Source: Brugia malayi
Lineage: Eukaryota; Nematoda; Chromadorea; Rhabditida; Onchocercidae
Direction: 5' to 3'
DNA: 64,000 nt
Assembly: GCF_000002995.4 (NCBI RefSeq)
Contig: NW_025062479.1
Span: 7,185,221 to 7,249,220 of the forward strand
In this document: one piece after another, positions 12,961 to 26,074 of the stretch
Layout of the letters: each line of letters begins with the position of its first letter
Position numbering within the stretch: the first letter of the stretch is position 1
Notes under the pieces: model-generated
Seen by the model: only the letters and a program-made list of their open reading frames with translations
Database searches by the model: none
Told to the model about the DNA's origin: nothing
Translations under genes and position numbers: made by a program

Positions 12961-15537
12961 AACTGCTTGTCTTCGAAAAAAGCGTTGTTAGTATTGACAA
13001 GAGCAGCGTGAAACCTGAACAACCACTTTTATGTTTGTCTTTTTATTGTAGAAGTTGGGAATGAAGTGAATGGAAACTAAATATTGGTGAAACAAACAAA
13101 ATGACAGAAAAACAGGCCATAAGGGACTGAATATTAACAAAAAGCGGAATACGAACAGATAGCAAATCAGGTAAACAGTATCATTTCATTTAAGGGAAGG
13201 GGTGCACATGGACCACTTTGTTGTGTCAAAAATATTGTAGAAAAGATTGCCAAATGATGTGAATTCAGTCGATCTCTTTAAGAGACAAAGAAAAGACCGA
13301 TCCTGCCTGATCACTTAGATGGCACTAATGTGAAACACAATCACGATCAAAGTAAAAGAAGAGAAACTGAGTGAGATGGAAACAAATGGAATCAATCATG
13401 CTATATTTGCACTTCAAATAAGGAATGAAATTCATCGTCAAACAAATGATTTATTAGACACTGTGAAACTTGTCAGTAAGTTAATTATAATTAAAGTCCT
13501 AGCTTGCTTCAACAAAATCTATTGCTTCAGAACATATGAAAACATATTTTGCTTTATAATAATCTTAATAGCTACCATCCAGTGTGTTAGAACTTTCCAG
13601 TTTAAAACCGTTTGGAAAAAGTTGCTAGGACATAGAGTTCAGTAAGTTTATCAACAATATCGTACAAAGTCGTATGGTTGCATTACTTTGCTCTTCTGGC
13701 AATTAAATATGTGTTTTATAGTGAGTTTGCAAAGTGGGAGGATGGGCAGAAAGAGGTGGAAGAGGAGGAGAAAAACAAATGTAGCGATTCTGTCAGGCGA
13801 CATGGGCGTAAAAAAAGTGGGGTAACACCAATGTATACAATGCTGCTGTCAACAATGATAGGAAGAGTGTGGTGGTCTCGAGAAATATTTACTATCAGGG
13901 CTATACATTGATAAAGAATCCAGTCATTCATTCTTTTGCTCCTTCTATCTTAGCGAATACTGTCGCAGATTTCAATATCGCGAACTTTAAAATATTATAT
14001 GAGAGTTGAGAATATGCATAAGAAATATATTCTATAAACGCCTTGCAACACAATGTTGGTACCTTGAACTTGTTTCCAATTTTATGTTTAGGCTGTAAAT
14101 CTTTTACATATATTGTTTACACGGTATCAGCCCTTCATTTGGTTGATCTCACTTCTGTGTAGCCACTAATTGTAAATTAACTGAATCTACGGAGTTAACA
14201 ATTTTTACTTAACTGACGTCCTTTACGGCTTGTCAACTAGTAATTAGATTTGCTTGTAAACCAGGTCAACAGCTCATTGTTAGATCGATTACTCTTTCGA
14301 CAGGTCAACCTCATATTGTAAATCATATACTTTGTTTATGCACATTGCTTGCTATATAACGAGGTCATCCTTGTTGAGAAAGGGCATTGTGTGTTTTTAC
14401 CGAGAACCAGGAGAGTTCAACTTCAATTCTTCTCTATCAGTTATTGTACTATTGTTTCTGCCAATGAAAGAAATATTATATTCCTCTGTTATCCCACATA
14501 TCCCGAAATTAACAGCCTCTCCCAAAATAGTAATTAAATTTTCAAATTTTCCACGACAAATGCATGAAAAATGAATTGCATAAACCTATTTCATTTCTAG
14601 TAAATTCATTATCCAGCCATAGGAAATTATTCTTGTCATTCTTTCCTAATCAATAAGCAAATGAAGATCTTGTAAATGTTGTGACTGATTAATTATTGAT
14701 GAACTGACTGGTTAATATTCATTGTGGCCTCCTGTGTGAGGTATCCTAATATCTCAAAAAATAATACTTGCTCATCTTTGTCATAATCTTTAGACTCAAC
14801 TAAGCAGGAATTCATGGAATGCACACCGATTCTTTTATCTATTTTCCATGTTTACTTTTTTTTTGGTGACCCAGTGAAAGATTTCAAGACTTTTAGATAG
14901 GCGATTGTAATAATTGTTATTTTTAATTGCCATTTTTCAAAACGACGGCATATAGGACAGCACGTAAGACTCACTATGGTGACAGAATGCCATTACTAAC
15001 TTTCGTTAAAATATCATTCTTAAGTTAGTCACGATCAAACTAAACTAAATTATGACATATTGCATACTTGAATAACAACCAATTATTTTCATGTAGATTC
15101 TTTCTCTCTTCCTCAAAAAAGGTGTACAAAATTTTTATATTAAAATTTCACATAAGAAAAAAAAAAACTGAACATAGCAAAATGAGGTAGCCAATAAACA
15201 AGGTATGTGTATGATAATCATTTAGCTTAATAATGCAACCCAACCCATTATCACTTTAATACAATAGCTGAAACAGATATCACTATTTATGTTTTCCCAT
15301 ATTCTCTGTCAGTTTTTAAATTGTATTCTTCGGATGAGTAACCATTTTCTTTTCCTCAATCTGTGCTGTTCCATCACAGCTTCGCCTCGAATACTGCAAC
15401 TCATGTATGATTTCAGCTTTTATATTTCGGGAAAATAGGACAAAGAGAAGTAAAGAATTTCGTATTCATTAAATATGTTTAATATTTCGATGATTTGAGT
15501 AAGAATACGAAGTAGGAAAATTTGGTTTATTTAGAGT
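12961..15537. other. Spacer between the tandem channel genes
   Basis: No gene supported. Plus-strand frames at 13376-13645 and 13678-13911 are open but lack splice signals or recognisable motifs; the second overlaps a purine-rich GAGGAGGAG stretch. The segment must hold the promoter and 5' end of channel A and the 3' UTR of channel B. Confidence 0.5.
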
Positions 15538-18500
15538 TTAATGCCTTACAGAAGCGATATTGATCACTGTTGTGAGGCGTTTCTCACGATCACGTTCTTT
15601 CTGACATTTGTAGAACATATATTCCCGACGTCGACTAGAAAATGCAATCCAAACTAGCTTAGATAGAAATATGATTAATTCAATGACTGTTATCACACTT
15701 GCTCCAAAAAACAATCCCATATTTCCACCAATATTACCTAGAAATTAAATTCCAGCATTTTGTTAAAATATTTGCAGCAAATATTTTCTGATACTTTATG
15801 TATTTTTCATTTAAGGTTTTTCCTGAATGTTGATATAATCATATCACAATCATTTCATATCAAAGTTGTCGTTACTCAGTACATCCACCAGCGACGTTGA
15901 CTGCATTTGTTCATTTAATAAATAAGACATTTCACGATAAAAGATATTCACCACAGCAAAATTTCCCCTGTAAAAATTTCAATATAAATCACTTTCTCGA
16001 TGAATCGCGAGAAATCAGTGAACTAATGATTATATGAAGCTCGATGATTATTTGAGAAAACTCATAATTATAAATCATACTTTATATACTTCTGAGTCCA
16101 TTTATTGTTAATATTTGTCAGCCAGTCCATAGCACTTTCGGAAAATCCATATCCATAAGTTATCGATGCCTTATATTCATGGGTTACACAGGACGTTGGA
16201 CAAATGTTATCTGCGCATTCAGGGCCATTGATATTGTTTGTCCGGTCAGCAACTAAATTTATCAAAGTTATGGAAAAATGAAAATCTAAATATAAATTAA
16301 ACAAATATTCTTACTTTACCCAATGAAAAAGTGGCTAATTGAAAGTTCTAATTTAAAAGAACTTGAATTCTGGAGATTGGACCAATTACCTTGAAGCATG
16401 AATGCATGCAGTTCGCTTGGTGTACAAGTATTCAGATGAGCTAAAAGCGCTAAATGTAAATTGAAGAAATATGCAAAACTGAGTGAAAACTCAAAATTGA
16501 GAAGCAAAAGAATTAAAACTCAAAATTTCAAGGTCTAACCATCACCAACGCTGTATAATAGTGGAGTGCAATTAATTCTTTGTTCATAGTATATCTAAAT
16601 GAGTAAACGTATAAATCAAAGAAGTACAACGAAATCATTCCAAAGTGAAAGACACAATAATGCTTTCGACGGACATGAATACAGACGATAAAAAATAACG
16701 AAAACACATACTTGTTGACAAAGTGATGCACAGTTTTTTGCCGTGTATGGTAAACGAAATGCTCGTTGAGGCGATTTCAATGGCCAGGTATGCGTACAAT
16801 TTCCCCAACTATCAGGAGTGAGGAAATGAAACTAAAACAGCATTTGTCGATTTTTGCGCAGAACTTTTGCATACAACGGCGATTCTAAGTATATCTTGAA
16901 ACCATAATGTATAAAATATTACAATAATACTTATTTTAATTAGTACAAATCAAATATTGAGATCAAATTCTTAGAAAAAGCATACCGTTTCTAAATTCAA
17001 AGCAATATATGCACGATAGGAAGGTGAGACCGAAAGGCCTTCTGTATATGAATATGCTAACTCATTTTCACTTCGAACATATAATCGAAATCCATCTTCT
17101 AGATTATTAGAAAAGATTGGCAAAGCATTTCCTAAAACAATGCTTTTTATTTGTACGATAAACTCGTGATGAGATTTGAACAAATTTCAGCTCACTTTGA
17201 GGACTTCCACTTTTTATAAACATATTCAATTAAAATTCAAAGTAACCTTCTTCAGCATAATTAACAGCGATAGCATCATTTATTCCAGCATCTAATATCA
17301 GCTGCAATCTAAACACTATCTAACAATTAAATAAATTATAGAACATGAATCTGCTCAACAAGATTCTAAAAAACGAAGTAACAATCTCCCACCATTTTAT
17401 AGCCTTTTTATGACATTCAGTTTTAGAAATTTGAAAAGTAAAGGAAGACCAATTATTCAAGTTGTATTGCTAATTGTTCTGATTAGTACATCCCAATTTC
17501 GGCTACCAAAAATTTGTATGTTCCAACTTCACAATTTCTTTTTTTGATCTTTGGAACTTGAATTTAATGTAGGGTAAATCGAAAATTGCTTTCCATAAAA
17601 AATGAACATACCCATTGAAAATACCTGGTTGGGTCTGATTTAATTTCATGTCATTGAGCGAAAATACAAAGCATGAACCCAGGTCAGTGAGCACTTTTCG
17701 TGACACTGCACAACAATCTAATTTGGTGCCACCCACAGAACAAACTTTAAGCATTTCATGACAAGCAAACCTGAATTTAAATGATAAATTTCGTGCGGCA
17801 AAAAACTGATGAGATAAATTACGTATTCTAAATGTGATAATATGCATTAATTTATATCGTTCGTTCTGCATAATTTTCTTTTTGTAAGTATTGAACATAT
17901 TCAGTAAGCCTATGTTTTTCTTCTTTAGTAAGAAAGTGATTCAAAGAAGACACATTTTCATTCATGATCACGTTTGTGAATGCTAAGTAAATAAAGTCCT
18001 TAAGATATTGTGTCAACGAAATACAACGAAATCAGACAAATTCCATTTTGATTTGATATATTGAGTTGTAATCGATCAGTTCTTTTTACCTTACTTTCTA
18101 CCTTGCCTCCTAGGTGTTCCACCTTTTTCGTGACAGAATTTATAGAACTCCAATAAATCGTCAAGAGTGAACATTTTTGTTAGACATGATTTTTGGCGAC
18201 AAAGTCAATGGTGGGGTAATATTTGTGACAAAGAAAAAATGTGGGACGAATTTATGAAACGATCAAATACTTTCCATTCATACGTTTCATTTTTATAACA
18301 TTTATGTTTAAAAAGATAGTGAAGTTCTCTAAAGCAAGTCAAAATGATTAAAAAATAAAGCCAAAGATTAATACCCAGCTCGTGCGAAGAAATTCTCGAT
18401 ATTAAATGGATACTCTGTAAAAATGCTTTTGAAGTATTCATATGCTTGTCGACCTCTTTCGATCGTATCGTTGTTCGCGTGCAAATATAAGTCTTCCACC

Positions 18501-19367
18501 TCACTGTAAGCCATTGTCATGTAGCGCAACAAATCATTGGTGAAATAGCCAGAACCACTACTGGATTCATTCAAATCTGTATTTGATATACTTCACATTT
18601 CATTTCTGAATTGTTGAAATTTATATTTACAACTTACTTACATTCTCAATATCCTAGTTTATATTTGTCTATATTTATTTGAAAATGCCTGTACCTGAAG
18701 GATGGAAGTAGTTTAAAATTTAGCTATGATGAACAAAAGAATGTATGAACCGAAATTTAAATCTACTGCACAAAGTGCCACGTTTAGTCTTAATTGAAAC
18801 AGTACGTCATGGCACTAAATATAATTCTAAAAAAAAAAATAACAAATTCCAATATCTGAACTTACACCGAACATAATTTTTGGTGATTGGATTGTAGTTG
18901 CACACAGTTACTGCGGGTAGAATAAGCATTTCGGCAGGGACAAAGGTGACAGATGTTGCGGTTGGATGTGATATGAAATATGCTACCAGTATGTTTATTT
19001 GAAGTGATAAGAATATTGCAGCAGAACACATTACCAAACACCAGAATATCTTTCCATATCCTTTTCCTTTGTAAAGTCGTAATGGACCATGTAGAGTTGT
19101 ACTGTCTATAACTGTTTCCTACAAGACAAGTATTATGCTATTTCCAGTAAACTAGTCAAATCTAATTTTCTCTTTCTTCGTTCTTCATTCACCCAGCAAA
19201 TAGTAGAGTGAGAATAACTTACATGAAAAGTGCTTTGTTTCCTGTTCGATAGAATCTACTCCATTGGCATTTGCAATGCGCCGTAACTGTTCCACTGGTA
19301 ATTCAATGAAATTTCCACCAACCAAACGTGCTTGAAAGCGACACGGTTCATTTGTAGTAGTACTCAT
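15538..19367 (-). CDS. DEG/ENaC family cation channel subunit B (tandem copy 2)
   Basis: Twelve exons: 19223-19367, 18866-19111, 18375-18576, 17612-17770, 17247-17308, 16986-17131, 16712-16831, 16540-16594, 16390-16440, 16081-16252, 15876-15967, 15538-15737; 1,650 nt, 549 aa. Seen: His-Gly at residues 56-57, TM1 at about 70-93, the classic post-TM1 LPAVTVCNYNP motif, extracellular Cys pattern (KLDCCAV, WGNCTHTW, KNCASLCQQ, INCTP, CADNICPTSC), the pre-TM2 beta segment GNFAVVNIFYREMSY, IGGNMGLFFGAS with filter Gly-Ala-Ser at about 495-497, and a short basic tail (SSRRREY, KERDREKR). It should act as a plasma-membrane channel subunit. It is parallel to channel A; the 92-nt exon before TM2 has identical size and phase in both genes, which supports duplication. 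A TACAAG acceptor lies 4 nt before the ATG. The weakest boundary is the second exon's acceptor (19111, chosen by phase; 19118 has the better signal but breaks frame). Confidence 0.9.
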
Positions 19368-20456
19368 GTTCCTTGTATAGCATAAGAATTATAACGAGTC
19401 AATTTTTAGCTATAGATTTTCGTGAATGCTTATTTAAAACTCGCCTAGAATTAAGGAGAGGAAGACAGAATTTTGTCAGGAATAAAAATAAAATTTCCTA
19501 GAATTTAGCAAAATAATTAAACTGAATTGAAACAGTCTTCCGCAACTTAAGCTTTCATATTCTAAATATTATTCCAACATTTCGAATGTATTATAACGCT
19601 TTTCAACATGAACTATTGCTTCTATTTCGTCATAAATTTGATCAATTTCCAGGACTTAAATAGACGCTTAATGCAAACAAATGATGAAAAAGTAAAATAA
19701 ACACTAATACAACCAGCTCTTATTCAACTCTAATATTCATATATGCTTATAGAAATATCTAAAGCAAACAGTCATTTGTATTTGCAGGTTCTTTCTGCTA
19801 GAGCGCATAGCGATTCCCAATCAGCAAAAAATACAAGGAATGTTTGCTTAAATATTTTTAATTCCTGAAGAAAGAAAAAACTGCATTAATTCTTGTTTCA
19901 CTCCTTGCGTTGATCGATGATACACACAAGATTTATCATATTGATGTGAATATGTTACCTTAACTTGTTTTCAAGATAAAATGAAAAAGGTGCTTTGCTC
20001 GATGATTAAGATCTTTCAAATGTGTAGAAGATTTTAATAAGTTTTCAAGCTGTGCAATTTTCCCGTTTTTCAATTTCAAAGCACCAGCTAGTAACAATTT
20101 AAAAAGCAGTGCAAAGAGAACTTCTTTTAATGAACTACTTTTCTTAATGTTACCACATGGTAATGTGATTTACAAAAAGATTTAATAGTAATAATAATCT
20201 CAAAAGTGTGAACTTGATGTTTGTTTCCGATAAAGATAAATGGATTTATTAAAAAAAAAAAAAAAAAAACATAAATGTTAGAAACATATTAATCATACAG
20301 TTTGAATCTTTTAACTACTCTTACGAATTGAAAAATATAAAATAAATTTCGTACAAGCACAGGAATGATGTCCCGTATTGCAGCCACTCATAGCACTAAT
20401 TATTCCTATCACAATGTAATGCATACAACATCTGAATTACATTACTGACAAGTTGT
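19368..20456. other. Spacer between channel B and Ro60
   Basis: About 1.1 kb of AT-rich DNA including a long A tract at about 20250-20269. It must hold the Ro60 3' UTR and the 5' region of channel B. An AATAAA-type signal on the minus strand sits near 20240, next to the A tract. No coding sequence seen. Confidence 0.5.
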
Positions 20457-23400
20457 TTAAACGTTAACGACAAAATCATGAATAATTTGAGGAACTGATG
20501 GATTCATACCACAAATAACCAACATATTTGGATCATTAGGATTAGCCAGTGTCCCTGACTTATCGGTCATTCCTACCACAATCAACTTTGCGTTCGGCAT
20601 CCTCATTTGTTGGCGATACCACTGAATAGCATCAGATGGTTTCATCTTAAATAAATTTTGTATTACCAATGGATTTAAGAGGTTATTTTTGCAAGTTCTA
20701 TCAAGCTGATGATACTTTTCATTATTGAACGATATAAGGAGAAAGGAATAAACGAATGATTTCACTAGTCTATCAATAAATCATAACTAACACAAATTGC
20801 AAAGATTAAAACAAATTAATAATAGAACCATTTATTTTAGCATACTTTTTCAAAAGCAAAGTTTTTCTACTACATTTGATAAAAAAAAAAAAAAAAAGAA
20901 TTATGGGCATTGTAGTCAATGATTCATTAATAAAAAGATTTCTTTTTTTCATTAAATTTGATTTCGTATAATTTAAGAACAAGGAGAAAAGCAACTAACA
21001 GATTTAACTGAAACATCATTATCCGTTAAAATAATGAAAACATCCACGTATATTGCATGCTCGATCGCCCAAAGCATCGGTTCGGCACAGTCTGTTTTAC
21101 CATATTTCAACCTTTTGGCAGCAGTTAAGTATTCGCCTAAGCTCATAAATCTGTCCCACTCCAGGGGCATCAAAAAATCGGAAAAAGCTAGTGGGATTAC
21201 CTGAACAATTATGACTGTATTTGCTTTCGAAACATTGATTTTAAAGTAAGGGTTGCAGAGATAAGTTAAAAAGCACATCAGTTTTTACACTAGAATTCCA
21301 TTTTACTTACAGTCCATCTTACTTACATTGACTTCATGGTGAATGAGTCCCATTGATAGAGCGGCTGCTGCTTGACTACAAGCCATCGTCGTACCCTGCA
21401 CAAAACTATCCATGCTGTCTGAAAAACGAGTGAAATTTTTTGATGTATTTGCTGTAGGAAATCAATTTCTATGAACTTAACTTTTCTAAGAATACTTCCA
21501 AAAAGGAAGTGACGAACCCGAAATATCTACTGCTATAAGATATCGTCGGTGAGTGACTCCAATAACATTTATGCAATTGTAAAATGCGCTATCTAAGGCT
21601 CTTTGGATCGATTTAATTGGTTTCCATATGCGCTTCCGCTTCATTTCATAACCATGTTCATAGCTTGTTTTGGCTGATAGTATTGCAAGTGGATGAAATC
21701 GTTCTTGCCGCAACTTTTCAATATCATTTAATCTTCTGACAATCAAAGATACTGGATCATCGCTAAAATGACTCATATTGTCACTCCTAGACTTCACTTT
21801 TAATTGTTACTTGCCTATTCATTTAAATTTCATCATTCTGTGGATTCATCCACAGAATGTAGTGCAAAATAATTTGGTCAACTCAGACATTTGCCGCATA
21901 GTTACTTTGTAAAGTCCGTGTAATTTTCGTAATCGTCGTAAAAAAATGATGATATATTGCTCAATACACCACTGAGATAATCGAAACTGAAATTGCAAAT
22001 CTTCCATAAAAATCAGAACAATATTCTGACATTTTACCAATCGTTGTATTGCTGAAATGACTGTTTAATTCTGCTCACAAAGTTATGTCCTAAAAATGCA
22101 TTATATAATGATGAGTTAATGTCTTAGAAGAAATGTTAAATTGAAACTTTGAGAAAAGTCCTCACATATTGGCATCCTGTTCTTCAAAAAGGTCAACGCT
22201 GCTCATTTTGTCCATGTTTTTTAATATTGCGCTTAATGACATCCTTCTTAACAAAGCACCCCAAACTTCTTTAAAACTGAGAAATTTCTGTGGCACTTGT
22301 TCTTTTTCAAAACCTTAAGATGACAGTAGTTCACATGCACCTAATAGAAGTTTCTTATTAATTTCTAGTTCCTTCTTCTTTATCATTTATTGAGTTTAGA
22401 TAATAAGAAATACTTGCTACTATTATTCTAGTTCTAATTTCCAGGAATGGTTCTAAATTTCAAGACACATCCAACTTAACTCAATTGCAGTCATACAAAA
22501 CATTGTAACGATAATGCATTTATTTGCATTTCTTGTAAATAAAAAAATTGATATTAAGATAGCATATGCAGCTAATTGGTTTTTTTAAAAAAGAATTTAT
22601 ATCTTATTTGTAAAGAAGTTGACAATTCACTGCGAAAAACTTCAAAGAAAATTTCAATGGAACAAATACTTGCCATATTGAAGAATGAGTGTAATTGCTT
22701 CTTCTAAATTTGCAGATGCTAGCTCCTGAAGCCTATTAAAGGCATTAATATACGCAGTTGCATCTACGAATGGATTAGCTAGTCCTACAAAGTCTTTAGA
22801 AGCTTCCTTCTCTTCAGATCGTTCCAAATTTAGCTCTTCTAAATTTTTTCGTACTTGTTCTGTTTCTTCTGGATCTAAACGACCTCGTTTGGATTGCTTA
22901 TCAGGTAATAATTCTTGTCGCCGTTTCCTCTCCTTTCCTTCCTTTTCATTACCTAGGGCATTTATATCAAGAGTTCTTTCAATACTCCGATGATTCAAGA
23001 AAATAGTAAAAGTTAATGTGAAACAAAGTTTGTGCAATATTTCATACACCTAAGATTAATACAAACTATACTTTTTATAGACTTTCACAGTTGAAAAGGA
23101 ATTTTCTTACTGTTTATGTAACACTCCCCCGACACTGCTTGCTTAGAAACAATCATATTCGATAAAAACACTTCATTATTTTGCTTCTATCATTATCAAA
23201 TACGCTGAATGTCAAGAAAACAAAACACGTAAATAATTCGAAGGATAAATCTATTATGCTATTTTCTATCCTGCTGGCAACATTTTTCATATATCCATTT
23301 CAATCATTCCTAACCTAAAAATTAAGGGGGAAGAGGAAGAGGGCGTATTCAAGACTTCATATTTTCTCTATACAAAATACATCACTTTTATCAAAATACT

Positions 23401-26074
23401 GTCAAGTGATTCAAATTACAATAAATACCTTTGTGATTCCTGGCAATATGTTTGAAAATATCGTCGTATTCCTTTTGATGTTGCCAGTAGTTGTGTTCGG
23501 ATGAAAAACTTCGCTTTGGATGGATATGGCAAAGGCAAAACAAATCTCGATGCGAGTAACTTTCACGATAACGATACTTAGTGATGATGAATGCGAGACG
23601 GTTTGGAGTATGATTGTAGTACCTTAAAATATATCATTTGTATGCTATGTTTCTTGTAGATATAAATTTCTTGATGAGAGATATAGCTAGGAGGTCATAT
23701 AATTTGCCAAGAACAAGCATCAACATTATCAAAATATCTGACTCTGTCAAGAAGACCAATACACATAAATAATTCAAAAATGTCTTAATATACAGAATAA
23801 GTCAAAAATACATACAGAATTTTAATATGCATAGAATTTTTTTATGAACGAAAAGAGCGAGTTCAAAAGGGAACGTGACAGAATGTTAAAGCTGAAAAGC
23901 GTCGGAATAGTAAAATACAAGTATGTTTATATATAAAATAAAATAAAAAAGAAACCATTTGACAACGGTTGCACGCAATGCACGCCCCCAACCATTAGAA
24001 TCTTTCTTAAGTCCACTTTCCTTTGATACCACTTTGCAATAGTCGATAAACGTAAACAAATGAGTAGGCGTGACGCACACCTGCAAATGTCTCCAGCAAA
24101 TCAGGTTCAAGTACATACTTGAAATTGACTAGCATATCTCTCAACTCATCTCCAAGTGTAAGCTTGTACTGAATGTTTTGTGAATAGTTAGCTGTTAATT
24201 ACAATTTTATGAGGAATGTGCATTCAATTTTCTATATTCGTTTTCTAAGCTCTATATCAGCTATTTATTAAATCTTACCGTATATTAAAGGCTAATAGAA
24301 TTTCTTCCTACTCATAACTGCCAGTGAAAGTTATGCGCACTCAAGGAAGCACCCATCACTGAATGAAGTGAAGTTCTAATAATTAACTAAGCCGATACGC
24401 TACAAATACTATCTGACCTTTTAAAGCAAGCAGTGACTTTTTAGTGCGAACAGCAGGCAAATAATTTGGAAAATATTGTAAAAATCGCAGTTTTTTTTCG
24501 ATATCTTCTTTTGTAGTCATTTTTGGAAATCCTAATTCAAACGGGCTCTGTGAGCAAACCTTGTGTACAGCAAAAAGGGCTGCCTTCTGAAGACATCCTT
24601 GGTAACTTTTTTCCATAACCGGTCTAATGTCTCGACAGACGGCATCCGGTAATAGTTTTTCCCTTTCCTCTGTTGTATCCCACGGTAATTTCTTCTTGCT
24701 TTGAGTATCGTGAACCTGATTAAGGAAATGGTTTCAATATCTCGTCAGCTCTTATTTTTCTTCTAAACTAAACATAAGCTTTTCGAAAAGAATTTAATTT
24801 TCAAATACAACAAACTTTATAACGTGCACAAAGGGCAAGAGCCATTAGTAGCGGTTCTTTTTTCGGAGCAGGATTTGATTCCGAAATTTCCAAAATTTGT
24901 TGCAAAATCATCAGTCCTCTACCTACAATAAGAAATAACAAAAGCAATAAGTGATCCTGAAACTCGGAAAATTACTTTAAACACTATCATACTAAATACA
25001 ATAAATACAAGCAGGCGTATGCTATCATACTGTTACGCTATTCTTTAGTGATTTCCAGAGCGTTTGATTTTGGTAGTTCTTAGGAATATTTTCTTCCAAA
25101 CCGTTTAAGAAGAAAGAACGACCTACCTGATTGAATAATACGGCACAGATCGGGGACTAAAGTGCATGTAAAGTCAATTTGCCTTGCAAAATAAATGCCA
25201 TCAGAATTGCCAAACATTAGAAAGCGTCGGACAAACTCTTCATCACTCTTCCATGTTGGGAAAAGCTGATTCCTAGTAATGTCAATATTTGTCATTAACT
25301 GAAATGTATAGTTTTATCATTTAAAATCCCAAGTAGCGGTGCATGTGATTCAACAGATAACCTAGAGCCAGTTTATCAAATCAGTTTTCTTATTTAATAA
25401 AGGTTTGGTCAAAAGGAGTAAAAGAAGTTATTGCAATAAGATCTAACAAACGGATTATTCGGTAAAGCTTATGAACTAGTTCTTAAGTCTTAGAACACTT
25501 TTCCTGCAGATTTATCCGATTGCGAATACCACAATATCAGCAACTCATTACAACAAGAATAATGAATTAAACAATCTAAAGACAAAAACTAATAGAAATA
25601 TTATTAGTCCACTTTCATATGTCTAAAAAACGCATCCACCAGTTTAAAAAATTTGTATCAACATTTTAGTGGGAATTTTAATTTATGAATGAATCAATCA
25701 TTTTACTCTAACTTTAAACTTTCTGATGGAATCAACAGTGGTCCATAACGGTGTTCTAACTGCTACCTAGGCAAGATTTTTTCCATATTAATATAGTTTC
25801 ATCGAATTTATTAAGTTATTTCGGCAAAATAATAATGATAATATTAAACACTCATAGGGTCAGCTGTCAGAAACTTTAGTGTACGCAATATAGAATTTTC
25901 GGATGTAATAACATGAATTGGGTATTATATAATAAGTATTACAAATAATTAGTTTATCACTAATGGTAATTATACCTGACTTTGTTGCTCTAAAACACGC
26001 ACCGCATATGCGATGCTCAAGCGATATCGCAGATCATCCGGATGACTGGATGAAAGATATTCTGCTATGTTCAT
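20457..26074 (-). CDS. Ro60: 60 kDa SS-A/Ro ribonucleoprotein (TROVE + vWA domains)
   Basis: Twelve exons: 25976-26074, 25127-25298, 24816-24922, 24560-24715, 23956-24080, 23429-23622, 22674-22952, 22166-22313, 21518-21786, 21327-21418, 21000-21200, 20457-20645; 2,031 nt, 676 aa. Ro60 is a ring of helical repeats that binds misfolded small RNAs and Y RNAs, capped by a von Willebrand A domain. Family landmarks read directly: EPLLMALALCARYK, CVTPTHLFTFIDYCK, NGWGRALRATVVKW, ESYSHRDLF, FKEVWGALLRRMSLSAIL, HPLAILSAKTSYEHGY, RYLIAVDISDSMDSF with the MIDAS DxSxS at about 514/516/518, GKTDCAEPMLWA, and DVFIILTDND. It is longer than vertebrate Ro60 (about 540 aa) because of two charged inserts, one after ALALCARYK and one of about 60 residues after HIARNHKG. 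The intron after exon 7 (donor at 22673) is GC-AG. The start is supported by an in-frame TGA upstream and a TTTTTCAG acceptor 43 nt before the ATG. Expected site: cytoplasm and nucleus. Confidence 0.95.
21834..21859. repeat. Perfect 12-bp inverted repeat with 2-nt loop
   Basis: Within the Ro60 intron between the exons ending 21786 and starting 22166. The left arm CATTCTGTGGAT and right arm ATCCACAGAATG are exact reverse complements separated by TC. Sequence directly shows a 26-nt near-palindrome. No function is known. Confidence 0.85.

Noticed and set aside
13376..13911. Plus-strand open frames between the two channel genes
   Set aside because: No splice signals, no motif, and the second overlaps a purine-rich stretch that keeps stops rare.
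21846..22040. Minus-strand 64-codon frame
   Set aside because: It lies in a Ro60 intron. Splicing 22166 directly to 21786 gives a gapless family match, and no acceptor/donor pair fits this frame.
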